NCBI RefSeq assembly: GCF_013744875.1
Contig: NZ_CP059399.1
Coordinates: 5,642,001 to 5,706,000 of the forward strand
DNA: 64,000 nucleotides
Direction: 5' to 3'
DNA from: Nocardia huaxiensis
Lineage (GTDB): Bacteria > Actinomycetota > Actinomycetes > Mycobacteriales > Mycobacteriaceae
The notes beneath the pieces are model-generated. The model worked only from the letters and a program-made list of their open reading frames with translations. It was not told the DNA's origin and made no database searches. A program made the position numbers and the translations under genes. Shown piece by piece: positions 38,274-46,165 of this stretch (positions are counted from its first letter, which is position 1; every line of letters starts with the position of its first letter).

Positions 38274-40115
38274 TCAGTGGCGCTGCTGGTCGTGTTGGTG
38301 TTCGTGAATGCGCTGATGGCCGGTGAGTTCTTCGCCCGGCAGGACGTCGGAGTCCTTGCCGACGATGTGGTCGATCGGATGCCGGCCGGTGGAGCGTTCG
38401 ATGAAATCGACGTCCGTGGGCCGAGTTTCGCGCACGACAGCCTTGACGTCCGTCGCGGCGCCGGCGATCTGACGCACGGTGGTGGATACCGTCTCCTCGG
38501 TCGTGACGACGCGTTCGACCGGCTTCTCGACGAACTTCTGCACCAGCACCGGCTTTTCGACGACGACCTCGACGATCTTCTCGACTTCCTTGATCACCGG
38601 CTTTTCGACGATCTTCTCCACGATCTTCTCGACCGGCTTCTCCACAATGCGCTCGGTCACCATCTCGATTTCGCGTTCGACGGTCTTCTCCACCAGAACC
38701 GGTTTCTGGACCATCTTTTCGAGTACCTTCTCGGCCGGTTTCTCCACCAGCTTCTCGATGATCTTCGGCATTTCGACGACGGTCTCGACGATCCTGTCGA
38801 CCGGGCGCTCGATCTTCTTCTCGGTGATGTTCGGCTTCTCCACCATCACCTCGACGGTCTTGTCGACCGCCCGCTCGACCACCTTTTCGACAATGTTGGG
38901 CCTCTCCACCACCTTCTCGACCACCCGGTCCACGACTTTGTCGATGACCTTCTCCACGATGTTCGGCTTCTCGACCACCTTCTCGACGGTCTTGTCCACC
39001 GGCCGCTCGATGAGCTTCTCGACCACGTGCGGCTTTTCGACGACCTTCTCGACGGTCTTGTCCACCGGCCGCTCGATCACCTTCTCGACGATGTGCGGCT
39101 TCTCGATGACCCGTTCGACGGTCTTGTCGACGCGACGCTCGACGACCTTCTCGATGACATTGGGCGTCTCGATGATCTTCTCCACCACCCGGTCGACCGT
39201 CTTCTCGACCGGTTTGACCACGATGTTCTCCACGATCACTTCGCTGGGGATCTGCCGGACCTTGACCACCGGCTTCTCCACCATCACCTCGACGATCTTC
39301 TCCACCGGCTTCTCGACCGTCTTGTAGACGATCCGTTCCACCGGCACCTCGATGACCTTCTCGACGATCTTCTCGACCGGCTTCTCGACAATGCGCTCGA
39401 CGATCTTCTCGACCGGCTTCTCCACCACGCGTTCGACGATCTGCTCAACCGGCACCTCGACCACCTTGTCCACGATCTGGACCTTGGGCTGCTGGATCCG
39501 GCGCTCGACGGTGACCGGCTTGTCCACCACGTTGTCGCGGATATTGACGATGATCTTCTCGACCAGCCGCTGCACCTGGGTGGGCTTGTCCTGCACCTTG
39601 TCCACCACGGTGACGATCAGGTTCTCGATCATGCGCTGGATCTCGATCGGCTTGTCGTGCACCTTGTCGATGATGTTGACCATCGGGTTCTCGACCAGCC
39701 GCTCGATGGTGACTGGCTTGTCGACCACCTTGTCGGTGACCTTGACCGAGGGCTTCTCCACGACTCGTTCCACGGTGACGGGCTTGTCCACCACCTTGTC
39801 GGTGACCGTCACCGAGGGCTTCTCCACCACCCGGCTGACGCTGACCGGCTTCTCCCGAACCTCGTCCACCACGGTGACCTTCGGCTTCTCGATGAGCCTG
39901 GTCACCTGCGCGGGCTTGTCCACCACCTTGTCGACGGTGTCGACCACCAGCCGCTCCACGATGCGCTCCACGGTTACCGGTTTGTCGACCATCTTTTCGA
40001 CGGGCCGCTCCACCAGCCGCTGCACGGTGTACGGGCGATCGATAACCTGATCGACAACCTTAAGTGGCTCAGACACTTCATGCGATGATCTGGAGCTCTT
40101 CTCGAACCGAGTCAT
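38274..40115 (-). CDS. Alveolin-like 22-residue repeat protein
   Basis: A 613-residue protein made almost entirely of Val/Lys/Glu/Pro repeats. From about residue 30 to 550 a 22-residue period is clear, each unit starting with a Pro-containing KP step: KPSVTVTDKVVDKPVTVERV, KPHIVEKVIERPVDKTVEKV and so on; units of 12 and 24 occur in the middle. The pattern is like the EKIVEVP-type repeats of eukaryotic alveolins and, in period and proline placing, like apolipoprotein 22-mers. There is no signal peptide, Cys or Trp. The last sixty residues are unlike the repeats and end in a His-rich tail. The start ATG 40113-40115 follows AGGAGGAAG. A cytoskeletal, surface or scaffold role is inferred only. 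Confidence 0.85.
   Translation of the reverse strand: MTRFEKSSRSSHEVSEPLKVVDQVIDRPYTVQRLVERPVEKMVDKPVTVERIVERLVVDTVDKVVDKPAQVTRLIEKPKVTVVDEVREKPVSVSRVVEKPSVTVTDKVVDKPVTVERVVEKPSVKVTDKVVDKPVTIERLVENPMVNIIDKVHDKPIEIQRMIENLIVTVVDKVQDKPTQVQRLVEKIIVNIRDNVVDKPVTVERRIQQPKVQIVDKVVEVPVEQIVERVVEKPVEKIVERIVEKPVEKIVEKVIEVPVERIVYKTVEKPVEKIVEVMVEKPVVKVRQIPSEVIVENIVVKPVEKTVDRVVEKIIETPNVIEKVVERRVDKTVERVIEKPHIVEKVIERPVDKTVEKVVEKPHVVEKLIERPVDKTVEKVVEKPNIVEKVIDKVVDRVVEKVVERPNIVEKVVERAVDKTVEVMVEKPNITEKKIERPVDRIVETVVEMPKIIEKLVEKPAEKVLEKMVQKPVLVEKTVEREIEMVTERIVEKPVEKIVEKIVEKPVIKEVEKIVEVVVEKPVLVQKFVEKPVERVVTTEETVSTTVRQIAGAATDVKAVVRETRPTDVDFIERSTGRHPIDHIVGKDSDVLPGEELTGHQRIHEHQHDQQRH
38470..40030 (-). repeat. In-frame 66-base repeats inside the alveolin-like gene
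   Basis: Around twenty copies of a 66-base unit encode the 22-residue repeats. Copies differ at the base level while the residue pattern is kept, so they are old and under selection rather than recently expanded. Local 36-base units (KPVEKIVEKIVE type) occur near 39400 and 38620. Confidence 0.8.
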
Positions 40116-40571
40116 GGCTTCCTCCTGGGATTATCCGAGTTCTGTAACCGCCACCACATTCCTTCATGGCTGTAGCGTCCTATGGGCCAGCAAACTGTCA
40201 CAGACATTCCAGCGAGCAGTCAACCCCAGGAGAAAAGATCGCGGGCGAATGTTTCACGACGACGCCCGGTCAGGCATTTACACCAGTGGTCATTCGCGAA
40301 AATCAGAGATCCGAGAAGGCGGTCCACACCGGCCGAAACTCTGCGCGACGCGCGTTTTCGGTATCAGATCGGTAACCGGGCCGATCGCTGCGGCGTCAGC
40401 CGCGGCGATGTCTGAGTCGGCAGCCGATCCCAGGTAGGCGCGATGGCGGCGAGAGGGATGCCGTCACAACCTTCGTGCGCGGCGAGAATCCTTTGGCGCG
40501 CCGGCGTATTCGGACATTCCGACGGGCCGTCGGGCTCGGTCTCAATCGAGTCACCCGAGCCCGACGACGAA
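40116..40571. other. Intergenic region upstream of repeat-protein operon
   Basis: A 456-base gap between the repeat-protein start and the lipase stop. The open frames here lack ribosome sites and family sequence. It should hold the promoter for the minus-strand operon, but I see no convincing -35/-10 pair or SigF-type box, and no strong palindrome. Confidence 0.5.
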
Positions 40572-41912
40572 TCAATCGAAGGTGCACCCAGCGACGGGCA
40601 CCCCATTGAGCCGATCGACCAAGTAGGCGACCGCGCCGTTGGTGCCGAATCCGTCGAGCAGCTCGGGCCCGAAGTGATTGGGGATGGTGGCCCCGGACAG
40701 GATCGGCGGTAGCTCGTTGGTACGGAAGGTGACCGCCGCGCCCTGGCCGCACCAGTCGCTGGCCAGCTGCCGGGTCTGGGCATACGGGACGGTGTCGTCA
40801 TTGATGCCGCTGGTGATCAGAACCGGCGAACCCGGGGTCAGCGAGCCGGTGCGCTGCTGGCGCAGAACGGCGTCCACCTCCGGAATCTCCTTCAGATGAT
40901 CGGCCAGCGGGCGCTGATCCACCGTGAACGCGGTGGTCCGCAGGAACGGACGCTGCACGATCATGTCCGTGATGCAGCCGGTGGCGAGTTCGTCCAGCAG
41001 GGCCCGGCCCGCGGGGGTGACGCGGGAATCGAGTTCCGGCTTCAGGTTCGGGTAGCGGTCGACGAATCCGTTCAGCGCGTAACCGACCGCGCCGCCGATC
41101 AGCGATCCTTCGATGCGATCGAGGATCTCGCGCAGATTCGCCGTCGGCGCGCCCGCCCACGTGCCCTTCAGGTTCAGCTCGGGTGCGTAGCTGGGCTGCA
41201 TCTCCGCGGCCGCGGCGCTCGCCCCGCCGCCCTGCGAGTAGCCCCAGAAGGCCAGCGGCGTGTCGGTTCCGCTGCCGGACAAGATATTCGCGGCGCGCGC
41301 GGCGTCGATGACCGCGTGCGCCTCCTCGATGCGATTGGCGTAGGTGTGGATGCCGGGCGTGCCCATGCCGATGTAGTCCGGCACGAACACCCGCGCGCCG
41401 AGCGAGTTCCAGGCGAGCGCCGAGAGCGCCTCCTGATTGGCGGACAGCGTGGGCGGCGTGATGGTGGCGTAGATGCCCACGGCGAAGGCGCGCGAGAGCG
41501 CGCACTGATCGCCCTGCCCGGTGGTGCCGGGTGCGATGACGACGGTCGGGCGCGGGCCTGTCCCCTGCCACGGCTGGGTGGCGTCGATGAAGGTGCCGGT
41601 CACCGCGATCGGGACGTCGTCCTGGGTGCGCGTGGTGTACATGACCAGTTTCGCGGGCAGCGGCCACTTTCCGGTCTCCGACGGCTGTGCCAGATAGACC
41701 GGCATGTCGGCGGTCTTGATGACGGCTCCGCGCGCGGTGTCGAATTGTGCGGGCGGAGTGTAGAAGTCGCCGGCCGGGTCGGCGCTGCCCGACCCCGGGG
41801 CGACGGCGGTGACCGCCGCCCCCACGCACAGCGCGGCGGCCAGTCCGATCAGATTCCGGAAGGTCTTGCGCCGCTGCGTCTTCGGCGGGGAGTCAGGCAG
41901 TTGTCCGAACAT
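40572..41912 (-). CDS. Secreted lipase (LIP/secretory lipase family)
   Basis: A 446-residue exported alpha/beta hydrolase of the secretory lipase family. The signal peptide has basic RRKTFR and a hydrophobic core (LIGLAAALCVGAAVTAVA); the nucleophile elbow is GYSQGGG near residue 230, with a late Asp in INDDTVP and His in IPNHFG. It would hydrolyse triacylglycerols or other esters outside the cell. Nocardia and mycobacteria have several such lipases. It is divergent from a TetR gene through a promoter with two matching palindromes (41927-41955). Confidence 0.9.
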   Translation of the reverse strand: MFGQLPDSPPKTQRRKTFRNLIGLAAALCVGAAVTAVAPGSGSADPAGDFYTPPAQFDTARGAVIKTADMPVYLAQPSETGKWPLPAKLVMYTTRTQDDVPIAVTGTFIDATQPWQGTGPRPTVVIAPGTTGQGDQCALSRAFAVGIYATITPPTLSANQEALSALAWNSLGARVFVPDYIGMGTPGIHTYANRIEEAHAVIDAARAANILSGSGTDTPLAFWGYSQGGGASAAAAEMQPSYAPELNLKGTWAGAPTANLREILDRIEGSLIGGAVGYALNGFVDRYPNLKPELDSRVTPAGRALLDELATGCITDMIVQRPFLRTTAFTVDQRPLADHLKEIPEVDAVLRQQRTGSLTPGSPVLITSGINDDTVPYAQTRQLASDWCGQGAAVTFRTNELPPILSGATIPNHFGPELLDGFGTNGAVAYLVDRLNGVPVAGCTFD

Positions 41913-41926
41913 CGTCTGCTTTCTCG

Positions 41927-41955
41927 GTAACCCGGTTACTCGGTAACGGCGTTAC
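41927..41955. promoter_or_regulatory. Two GTAAC-N3-GTTAC operators between lipase and TetR
   Basis: GTAACCCGGTTAC (41927-41939) and GTAACGGCGTTAC (41943-41955), centres 16 bases apart, fill the 52-base divergent gap. A dimer pair of the adjacent TetR could repress both genes. Confidence 0.7.
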
Positions 41956-41964
41956 TGTAGCGGG

Positions 41965-42630
41965 GTGGCCAAGGAGACGGAAGAGGCGGTGCGCAGCCGC
42001 ATCATCGAAGTCGTGATGTCCACCCTCGACTCCGAGGGGTACGACGCCATCCAGCTACGCGAGATCGCCCGCCGCGCAAAGGTTTCCCTGGCGACCATCT
42101 ACAAGCACTTCCCCACCCGCGATCTGCTGGTGGTCGCGGCGATCGAAGTCTGGATGGCGGCCAACACCTATGCCGAACTCGAGCCGCCCGATCCCCGGGA
42201 GCCCCTGTGCGACGGCCTGATTCGCTTGATGCGGCACGTATTCCGGCCGTGGGAACAGCATCCGGCGATGCTCACCGCCTATCATCGGGCGCGCTCGGGC
42301 CCGGGCGGGCAGCGCCTGGACAATCAGGGACTCGACGCCGTGGTCCCGGTGGCGGCGCAGGTCGTCGCCGGAGCCGATCCCGCCTACGTCGAGGACATCG
42401 CCTCGGTCTTGTCGAACATGGCGTATTCCCTGCTGGGGCAATGCGCCGACGGCACCCGCACGGTCGCCGACATCCTGCCCATCCTCGAACGCGCCGCCGT
42501 GCGGCTCACCTCGAACAATGCGGCCGACGCCGCGGCGGTGCTCGCGCATCGGCAGCCGCGCAACGGTCGCGGCGTTCCGGCCATCAGCCCGGATATCGCC
42601 GCGCCGTACTATCGCAGGCCCGCCGACTAG
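41965..42630 (+). CDS. TetR family regulator of lipase/P450 region
   Basis: A 221-residue TetR regulator. The HTH is IQLREIARRAKVSLATIYKHFPTRD, and the ligand domain has FRPWEQHPAMLTAYHRARSG, similar to KstR-type lipid or steroid-responsive repressors. It starts at GTG 41965, nine bases after the second palindrome. Its stop TAG overlaps the convergent P450 stop (CTAG at 42627-42630). Likely targets are itself and the divergent lipase. Confidence 0.9.
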   Translation: MAKETEEAVRSRIIEVVMSTLDSEGYDAIQLREIARRAKVSLATIYKHFPTRDLLVVAAIEVWMAANTYAELEPPDPREPLCDGLIRLMRHVFRPWEQHPAMLTAYHRARSGPGGQRLDNQGLDAVVPVAAQVVAGADPAYVEDIASVLSNMAYSLLGQCADGTRTVADILPILERAAVRLTSNNAADAAAVLAHRQPRNGRGVPAISPDIAAPYYRRPAD

Positions 42631-43826
42631 GCGAGCGCGAGGTCGAGCTGCCGGTAGATCGGGACGAACGCGTTGATCCGGTAGCGCCGCTTGGTGATCG
42701 ACCACGGCCGGCCGGCGGCGAGCAGGGCTTCGAGGAATCGGGTCAGCTCGATGTGGGTCAGCGCCGCGCCCGGGCACATGTGCTTGCCGCCGCCGAACCA
42801 GAGTTGACGGGTTTCGGGGACGTAGCCGAGGTCCAGGTCGAAGCGGCCGACGGAATTGGCGATGGACCAGGTCATGATCTTGACGCGGTCTCCGGCGCGC
42901 AGCTGCCGCCCGGCGAGTTCGACATCGGCGGTGACGCCGCGGCCCACGATCGGCATGGAGCTGGTGACCCGCAACCCTTCTCGGATCGCGTCGGGGATCA
43001 ATCCCGGATCCGCCAGCAGCCGCTGATGGCTGCCGGTGTCGTGCAGCAGCGCCACCAGTCGGCCCATGGTGCTGGCCAGGGTCACAGTGCCCGCGACGAT
43101 CAACAGCACGATGACGCCGCGGGTTTCGTCGCGATCGAAGCCGAGTTCACGGCAGCGGCCGATGGCGGTGTCGGGCCCGGCAGTGTCGTACACCCCCGCC
43201 ACACCGGCGCCGATCCGCGCGGCCAGGGCCCGTCCGCGACGCCGGTTGCGCGGCGGCACAACGGTTGTCGCCCAATTGCCCTTGCCGAGATCGGCCAGCT
43301 GCTCGACCGCGTGGAAGAGCTCGAGGCACGGCTCGTCGGAGTCCGGGACGGGCAGGCCCACCTGGTCGATCATGATGCGGGTGGTGAAGATTCGCGAGAA
43401 ACGCGCGATATCCACCGTGCGCCCGGCGGCCAGGTCCGTGCGCAGTGCACTGAGCATGGGGCCGACCGCGCGTTCGACCAGGGCTTCGGAGCGTTGTCTG
43501 GTGAACAGGTCGTTGACCTGGCCGCGGAACTGCGTGTGGTTGGGCCCCTCGAAACGGTCGTAGACGAAATCGCCGAGCATCTGGCCCCACCAGTGCCCGG
43601 AGGCGCCGTCGTGGACGATGCTGAAATGGTCGCTGTCGCCGTGGATTTCGCGTGCGAGCCGGGCATCGGGCACGACCCAGCCCAGTCCCGGCAGCTTGCG
43701 CAGCGGGCGGGCCAGCAGTGCGGCCGACAGCAGTACGGCCAGGCCGGGTTGTGCGGCGGCGTGGATGGCGAGTTCGTGCCATTCGGCGGCGCGGCGGGTG
43801 GTGACGGGCACGGCGGTGGTGGTCAT
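42627..43826 (-). CDS. Cytochrome P450 lacking the acid-alcohol pair
   Basis: A 399-residue P450. The heme loop is WFGGGKHMCPGAAL and ExxR is EGLR. In the I helix, where most P450s have (A/G)Gx(D/E)T, this protein reads AGTVTL, so the acidic residue for proton delivery is a valine. That is seen in P450s with unusual chemistry or with substrate-assisted activation. The start ATG 43824-43826 overlaps the asnB stop (ATGA), so translation is coupled to an asparagine synthetase-like amidotransferase; both may act on one small molecule. No ferredoxin is encoded beside it. Confidence 0.87.
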   Translation of the reverse strand: MTTTAVPVTTRRAAEWHELAIHAAAQPGLAVLLSAALLARPLRKLPGLGWVVPDARLAREIHGDSDHFSIVHDGASGHWWGQMLGDFVYDRFEGPNHTQFRGQVNDLFTRQRSEALVERAVGPMLSALRTDLAAGRTVDIARFSRIFTTRIMIDQVGLPVPDSDEPCLELFHAVEQLADLGKGNWATTVVPPRNRRRGRALAARIGAGVAGVYDTAGPDTAIGRCRELGFDRDETRGVIVLLIVAGTVTLASTMGRLVALLHDTGSHQRLLADPGLIPDAIREGLRVTSSMPIVGRGVTADVELAGRQLRAGDRVKIMTWSIANSVGRFDLDLGYVPETRQLWFGGGKHMCPGAALTHIELTRFLEALLAAGRPWSITKRRYRINAFVPIYRQLDLALA

Positions 43827-45763
43827 GCGGGGGCTCCCACGGTGTGCGGTTCCACGGTCGCGGCGGCGCGCACCCGCTCGGGCGTGAACTGGTCGAGCAC
43901 GATGTGCGTGCACAGCACCGACATGGCGGCCCATTCGGCGGCCGCGCCCTCCCAGGTGCCCGCGCCGTCCACCGCGGTGCGCCAGATCTTCTCGGTGGCA
44001 ACGGGATCGAACAGGCCGTAGCGGCGCACGGCGTCCTGTGACAGGTGATCGCCGGCCAGTTCCGCGCCCGGTCCGCTGAGATACCAGCCGCCGACCGGGG
44101 TCATGAACGGCTTCTTGCGGCGGCGCACGATCTGCTTGGGCAGCACGTCGGCGACGGCCCGTTTGAGCACGTACTTCTCGGTGCCCAGGTGCACGAGCAT
44201 GCCGGGGTCGATTTCGGCGCAGATGTCGATGACGTCCCGATCGAGGAACGGCACCCGCACCTCCACGCTGTGCGCCATGCCGAGCCGGTCGGAGATGGGC
44301 AGCACCCAGTGCGGCAGGCGGGTGGAGAACTCGAAGTGCATCTGCCGGTGCAGGGTGGTGTGCCGGGGCGGCGCGGCCAGCGGCGACGGCGCCGGAAGCT
44401 GGTCCGTGACAGCGGGTCTCACGGCTTCGTCGAGTGCGCTCCACAGGTAGATCCAGGGCGGCACCTGACCGAAACGGTCGGTGTACTCACCGAATCGCGT
44501 TGCCACACAGGAGATGTGGCGATCCAGACCCGAGGGTGCGCCGACCCATTTGGTGGCCTGCTGCCACAGCATGGGTTGCAGGGCGCCGAGTTTCAGCGCG
44601 TCGAGCTTGGAGCTGATCTTCATGAGCCGGTAGAAGTCGTAGCCCGCGAGCAGTTCGTCGGAGCCGTCGCCGCTCATGGCCACGGTCAGCCCCTGATCGC
44701 GCGCCAGCCGCGTCAGGTCCAGGAACGGGGAGGCGACGCCGCCGTACCAGAACGGGGATTCGAAGTGCCACATGCTCTTCGGCAGCAGTTCGCAGGCGCG
44801 GGCGCCGGTCATCTCGGCTTCGTCGTTGCGCACCCCGAGCGACTCGGCCACCAGCCGCGACATGTCGGTCTCGTCGTGGATCTCACCGGTCAGATGCAGG
44901 CTGGCGGTGGGCAGCGGCGACGCGCAACGCTTGGCGGCGACCGCGGCGATCGCCGAGGAGTCCAGGCCGCCGCTGAGCGCGACACCGGCGCGGACCTCGT
45001 CCGGAACTCGTTTGGCCACAGCGGCGGTGAAGCGCTCGCTGAAGGCCTCGATGGCGGCGCGGCCCTTCAGCAGCGGCTTGTCCGGATCGGGTCGTTCGAA
45101 CACGGTGAAGTAGCGGCGGGAACGGATCCCGTTCGCGTCGATGGTGGCGATGGTGCCGGGCTGCAGGTCGCGCACATCGCGCCAGAACGTGTGCGGCGCA
45201 ATGGTATGCCCGTAGAACAGGCAATCGGCCATGCCCTGCCGGTCGATCTCGATGTCGTAGTGCCCCGAGGCCATGATGCCCTTGATCTCGGAGGCGAACA
45301 CCACCCGGCTGCCGCTGTGGTAGTAGAACAGCGGCTTCACCCCGACGCGGTCGCGGGTCAGGATCAGGCGCTGATTCCGGTTGTCCCACACCGCGATCGC
45401 GAAGTCGCCGTCGAGGTGTTCGACGAAGCGGTCGCCGTATTCCTCGTAGAGATGCGGAATGACTTCGGCGTCGCTGCCGCTGCGCAGGCGGTGACCTTTG
45501 TCCTCGAGCAGGCGGCGCAGCCGGCGATGGTTGTAGATCTCGCCGTTGAACACCACCCGGATGGTGTCGTCCTCATTGCCGGTGGGCTGGCGGCCGTGCG
45601 CCACGTCCACGATCGCCAGGCGCTGGAATCCGAACGCCACGTGCCGGTCGGCCCAGATACCGAAGTCGTCGGGGCCTCGATGTCGCAGTATCGCGTTCAT
45701 CGCATGGATCCGCTGGGATTCGACCGCCTCGGCGAAATCGACGATCCCGCTGATACCACACAT
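43823..45763 (-). CDS. asnB: Asparagine synthetase-type amidotransferase (glutamine-hydrolysing)
   Basis: A 646-residue class II amidotransferase. Cys2 (MCGISG) is the glutaminase nucleophile, with RHRGPDD and FNGEIYN in the N-terminal domain; the synthetase domain has the ATP loop ALSGGLDSSAIA and MSGDGSDELLAGY. It converts a carboxylate to an amide using glutamine and ATP. It may be housekeeping AsnB, but its coupling to a P450 suggests a biosynthetic role, as for dedicated AsnB-like amidotransferases of natural-product pathways. The start is ATG 45761-45763. Confidence 0.92.
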   Translation of the reverse strand: MCGISGIVDFAEAVESQRIHAMNAILRHRGPDDFGIWADRHVAFGFQRLAIVDVAHGRQPTGNEDDTIRVVFNGEIYNHRRLRRLLEDKGHRLRSGSDAEVIPHLYEEYGDRFVEHLDGDFAIAVWDNRNQRLILTRDRVGVKPLFYYHSGSRVVFASEIKGIMASGHYDIEIDRQGMADCLFYGHTIAPHTFWRDVRDLQPGTIATIDANGIRSRRYFTVFERPDPDKPLLKGRAAIEAFSERFTAAVAKRVPDEVRAGVALSGGLDSSAIAAVAAKRCASPLPTASLHLTGEIHDETDMSRLVAESLGVRNDEAEMTGARACELLPKSMWHFESPFWYGGVASPFLDLTRLARDQGLTVAMSGDGSDELLAGYDFYRLMKISSKLDALKLGALQPMLWQQATKWVGAPSGLDRHISCVATRFGEYTDRFGQVPPWIYLWSALDEAVRPAVTDQLPAPSPLAAPPRHTTLHRQMHFEFSTRLPHWVLPISDRLGMAHSVEVRVPFLDRDVIDICAEIDPGMLVHLGTEKYVLKRAVADVLPKQIVRRRKKPFMTPVGGWYLSGPGAELAGDHLSQDAVRRYGLFDPVATEKIWRTAVDGAGTWEGAAAEWAAMSVLCTHIVLDQFTPERVRAAATVEPHTVGAPA

Positions 45764-45900
45764 ATACTGCCCCTTCGATATCGACGCCCCGGTGGTTCAC
45801 CACGAATAATGCTCGGCCGCAACGTCTTCCGGCGCGATCGGGACGGATACAGCGGGAGCCTAGTGGCACCCGCCCGCAGCGCGCAGGCGGAGGGCGAACT

Positions 45901-45916
45901 CTGTCACCGGAGACAG
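45901..45916. promoter_or_regulatory. Palindrome CTGTCaCCGGaGACAG
   Basis: A 16-base palindrome with only the sixth and eleventh bases unpaired, 138 bases upstream of asnB. Its shape suits a TetR-type site; the cognate regulator is not evident. Confidence 0.4.
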
Positions 45917-46051
45917 CAGGATGCCACCCGATCTTGTCTCGTGCGCCAAAGCCCACCCCTGGCAAACCAATCAGTCTGTGTCAGGGCTCACATTTCGGGG
46001 TATCGCCCCCGGTGAGAGCGGGCACGCCGGCGAGCGGCCGCACCCGCGTCT

Positions 46052-46076
46052 GTTTGACCGACCGTAAGCCTGGGTA
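46052..46076 (+). promoter_or_regulatory. SigF-type promoter (GTTT-N16-GGGTA)
   Basis: GTTT (46052-46055), a 16-base spacer, and GGGTA (46072-46076), 89 bases upstream of the MHS transporter start. Same form as the boxes at 5629-5652 and 52053-52076. Confidence 0.65.
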
Positions 46077-46165
46077 ACGGTTTCTTTCGTGCGAAGTCCA
46101 CGACGTTCCGGCGTCGTGGCAACTGATCGAGGTCCGCGTACGCGGGCCGGGAAAGGGCAAGCACG

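Larger units (their letters stand above)
45764..46165. other. Divergent asnB/MHS transporter intergenic region
   Basis: 402 bases without a gene. Holds a GTGGT-TC-ACCAC palindrome (45792-45803) near asnB, a 16-base palindrome (45901-45916) and a SigF-type promoter (46052-46076) facing the transporter. Confidence 0.6.

Noticed and set aside
38470..40030. Regular repeats as a possible CRISPR array
   Set aside because: Units are 66 bases, diverged, in frame and coding throughout, with no constant repeat and unique spacers.
38277..40088. 603-codon open frame on the plus strand opposite the repeat protein
   Set aside because: It mirrors the repeats: the complement of Val/Lys/Glu codons in this phase gives Asp/Leu/His runs and few stops. 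It has no ribosome site or family sequence.
44045..46015. 656-codon open frame on the plus strand
   Set aside because: It lies opposite asnB and shows no family motif.
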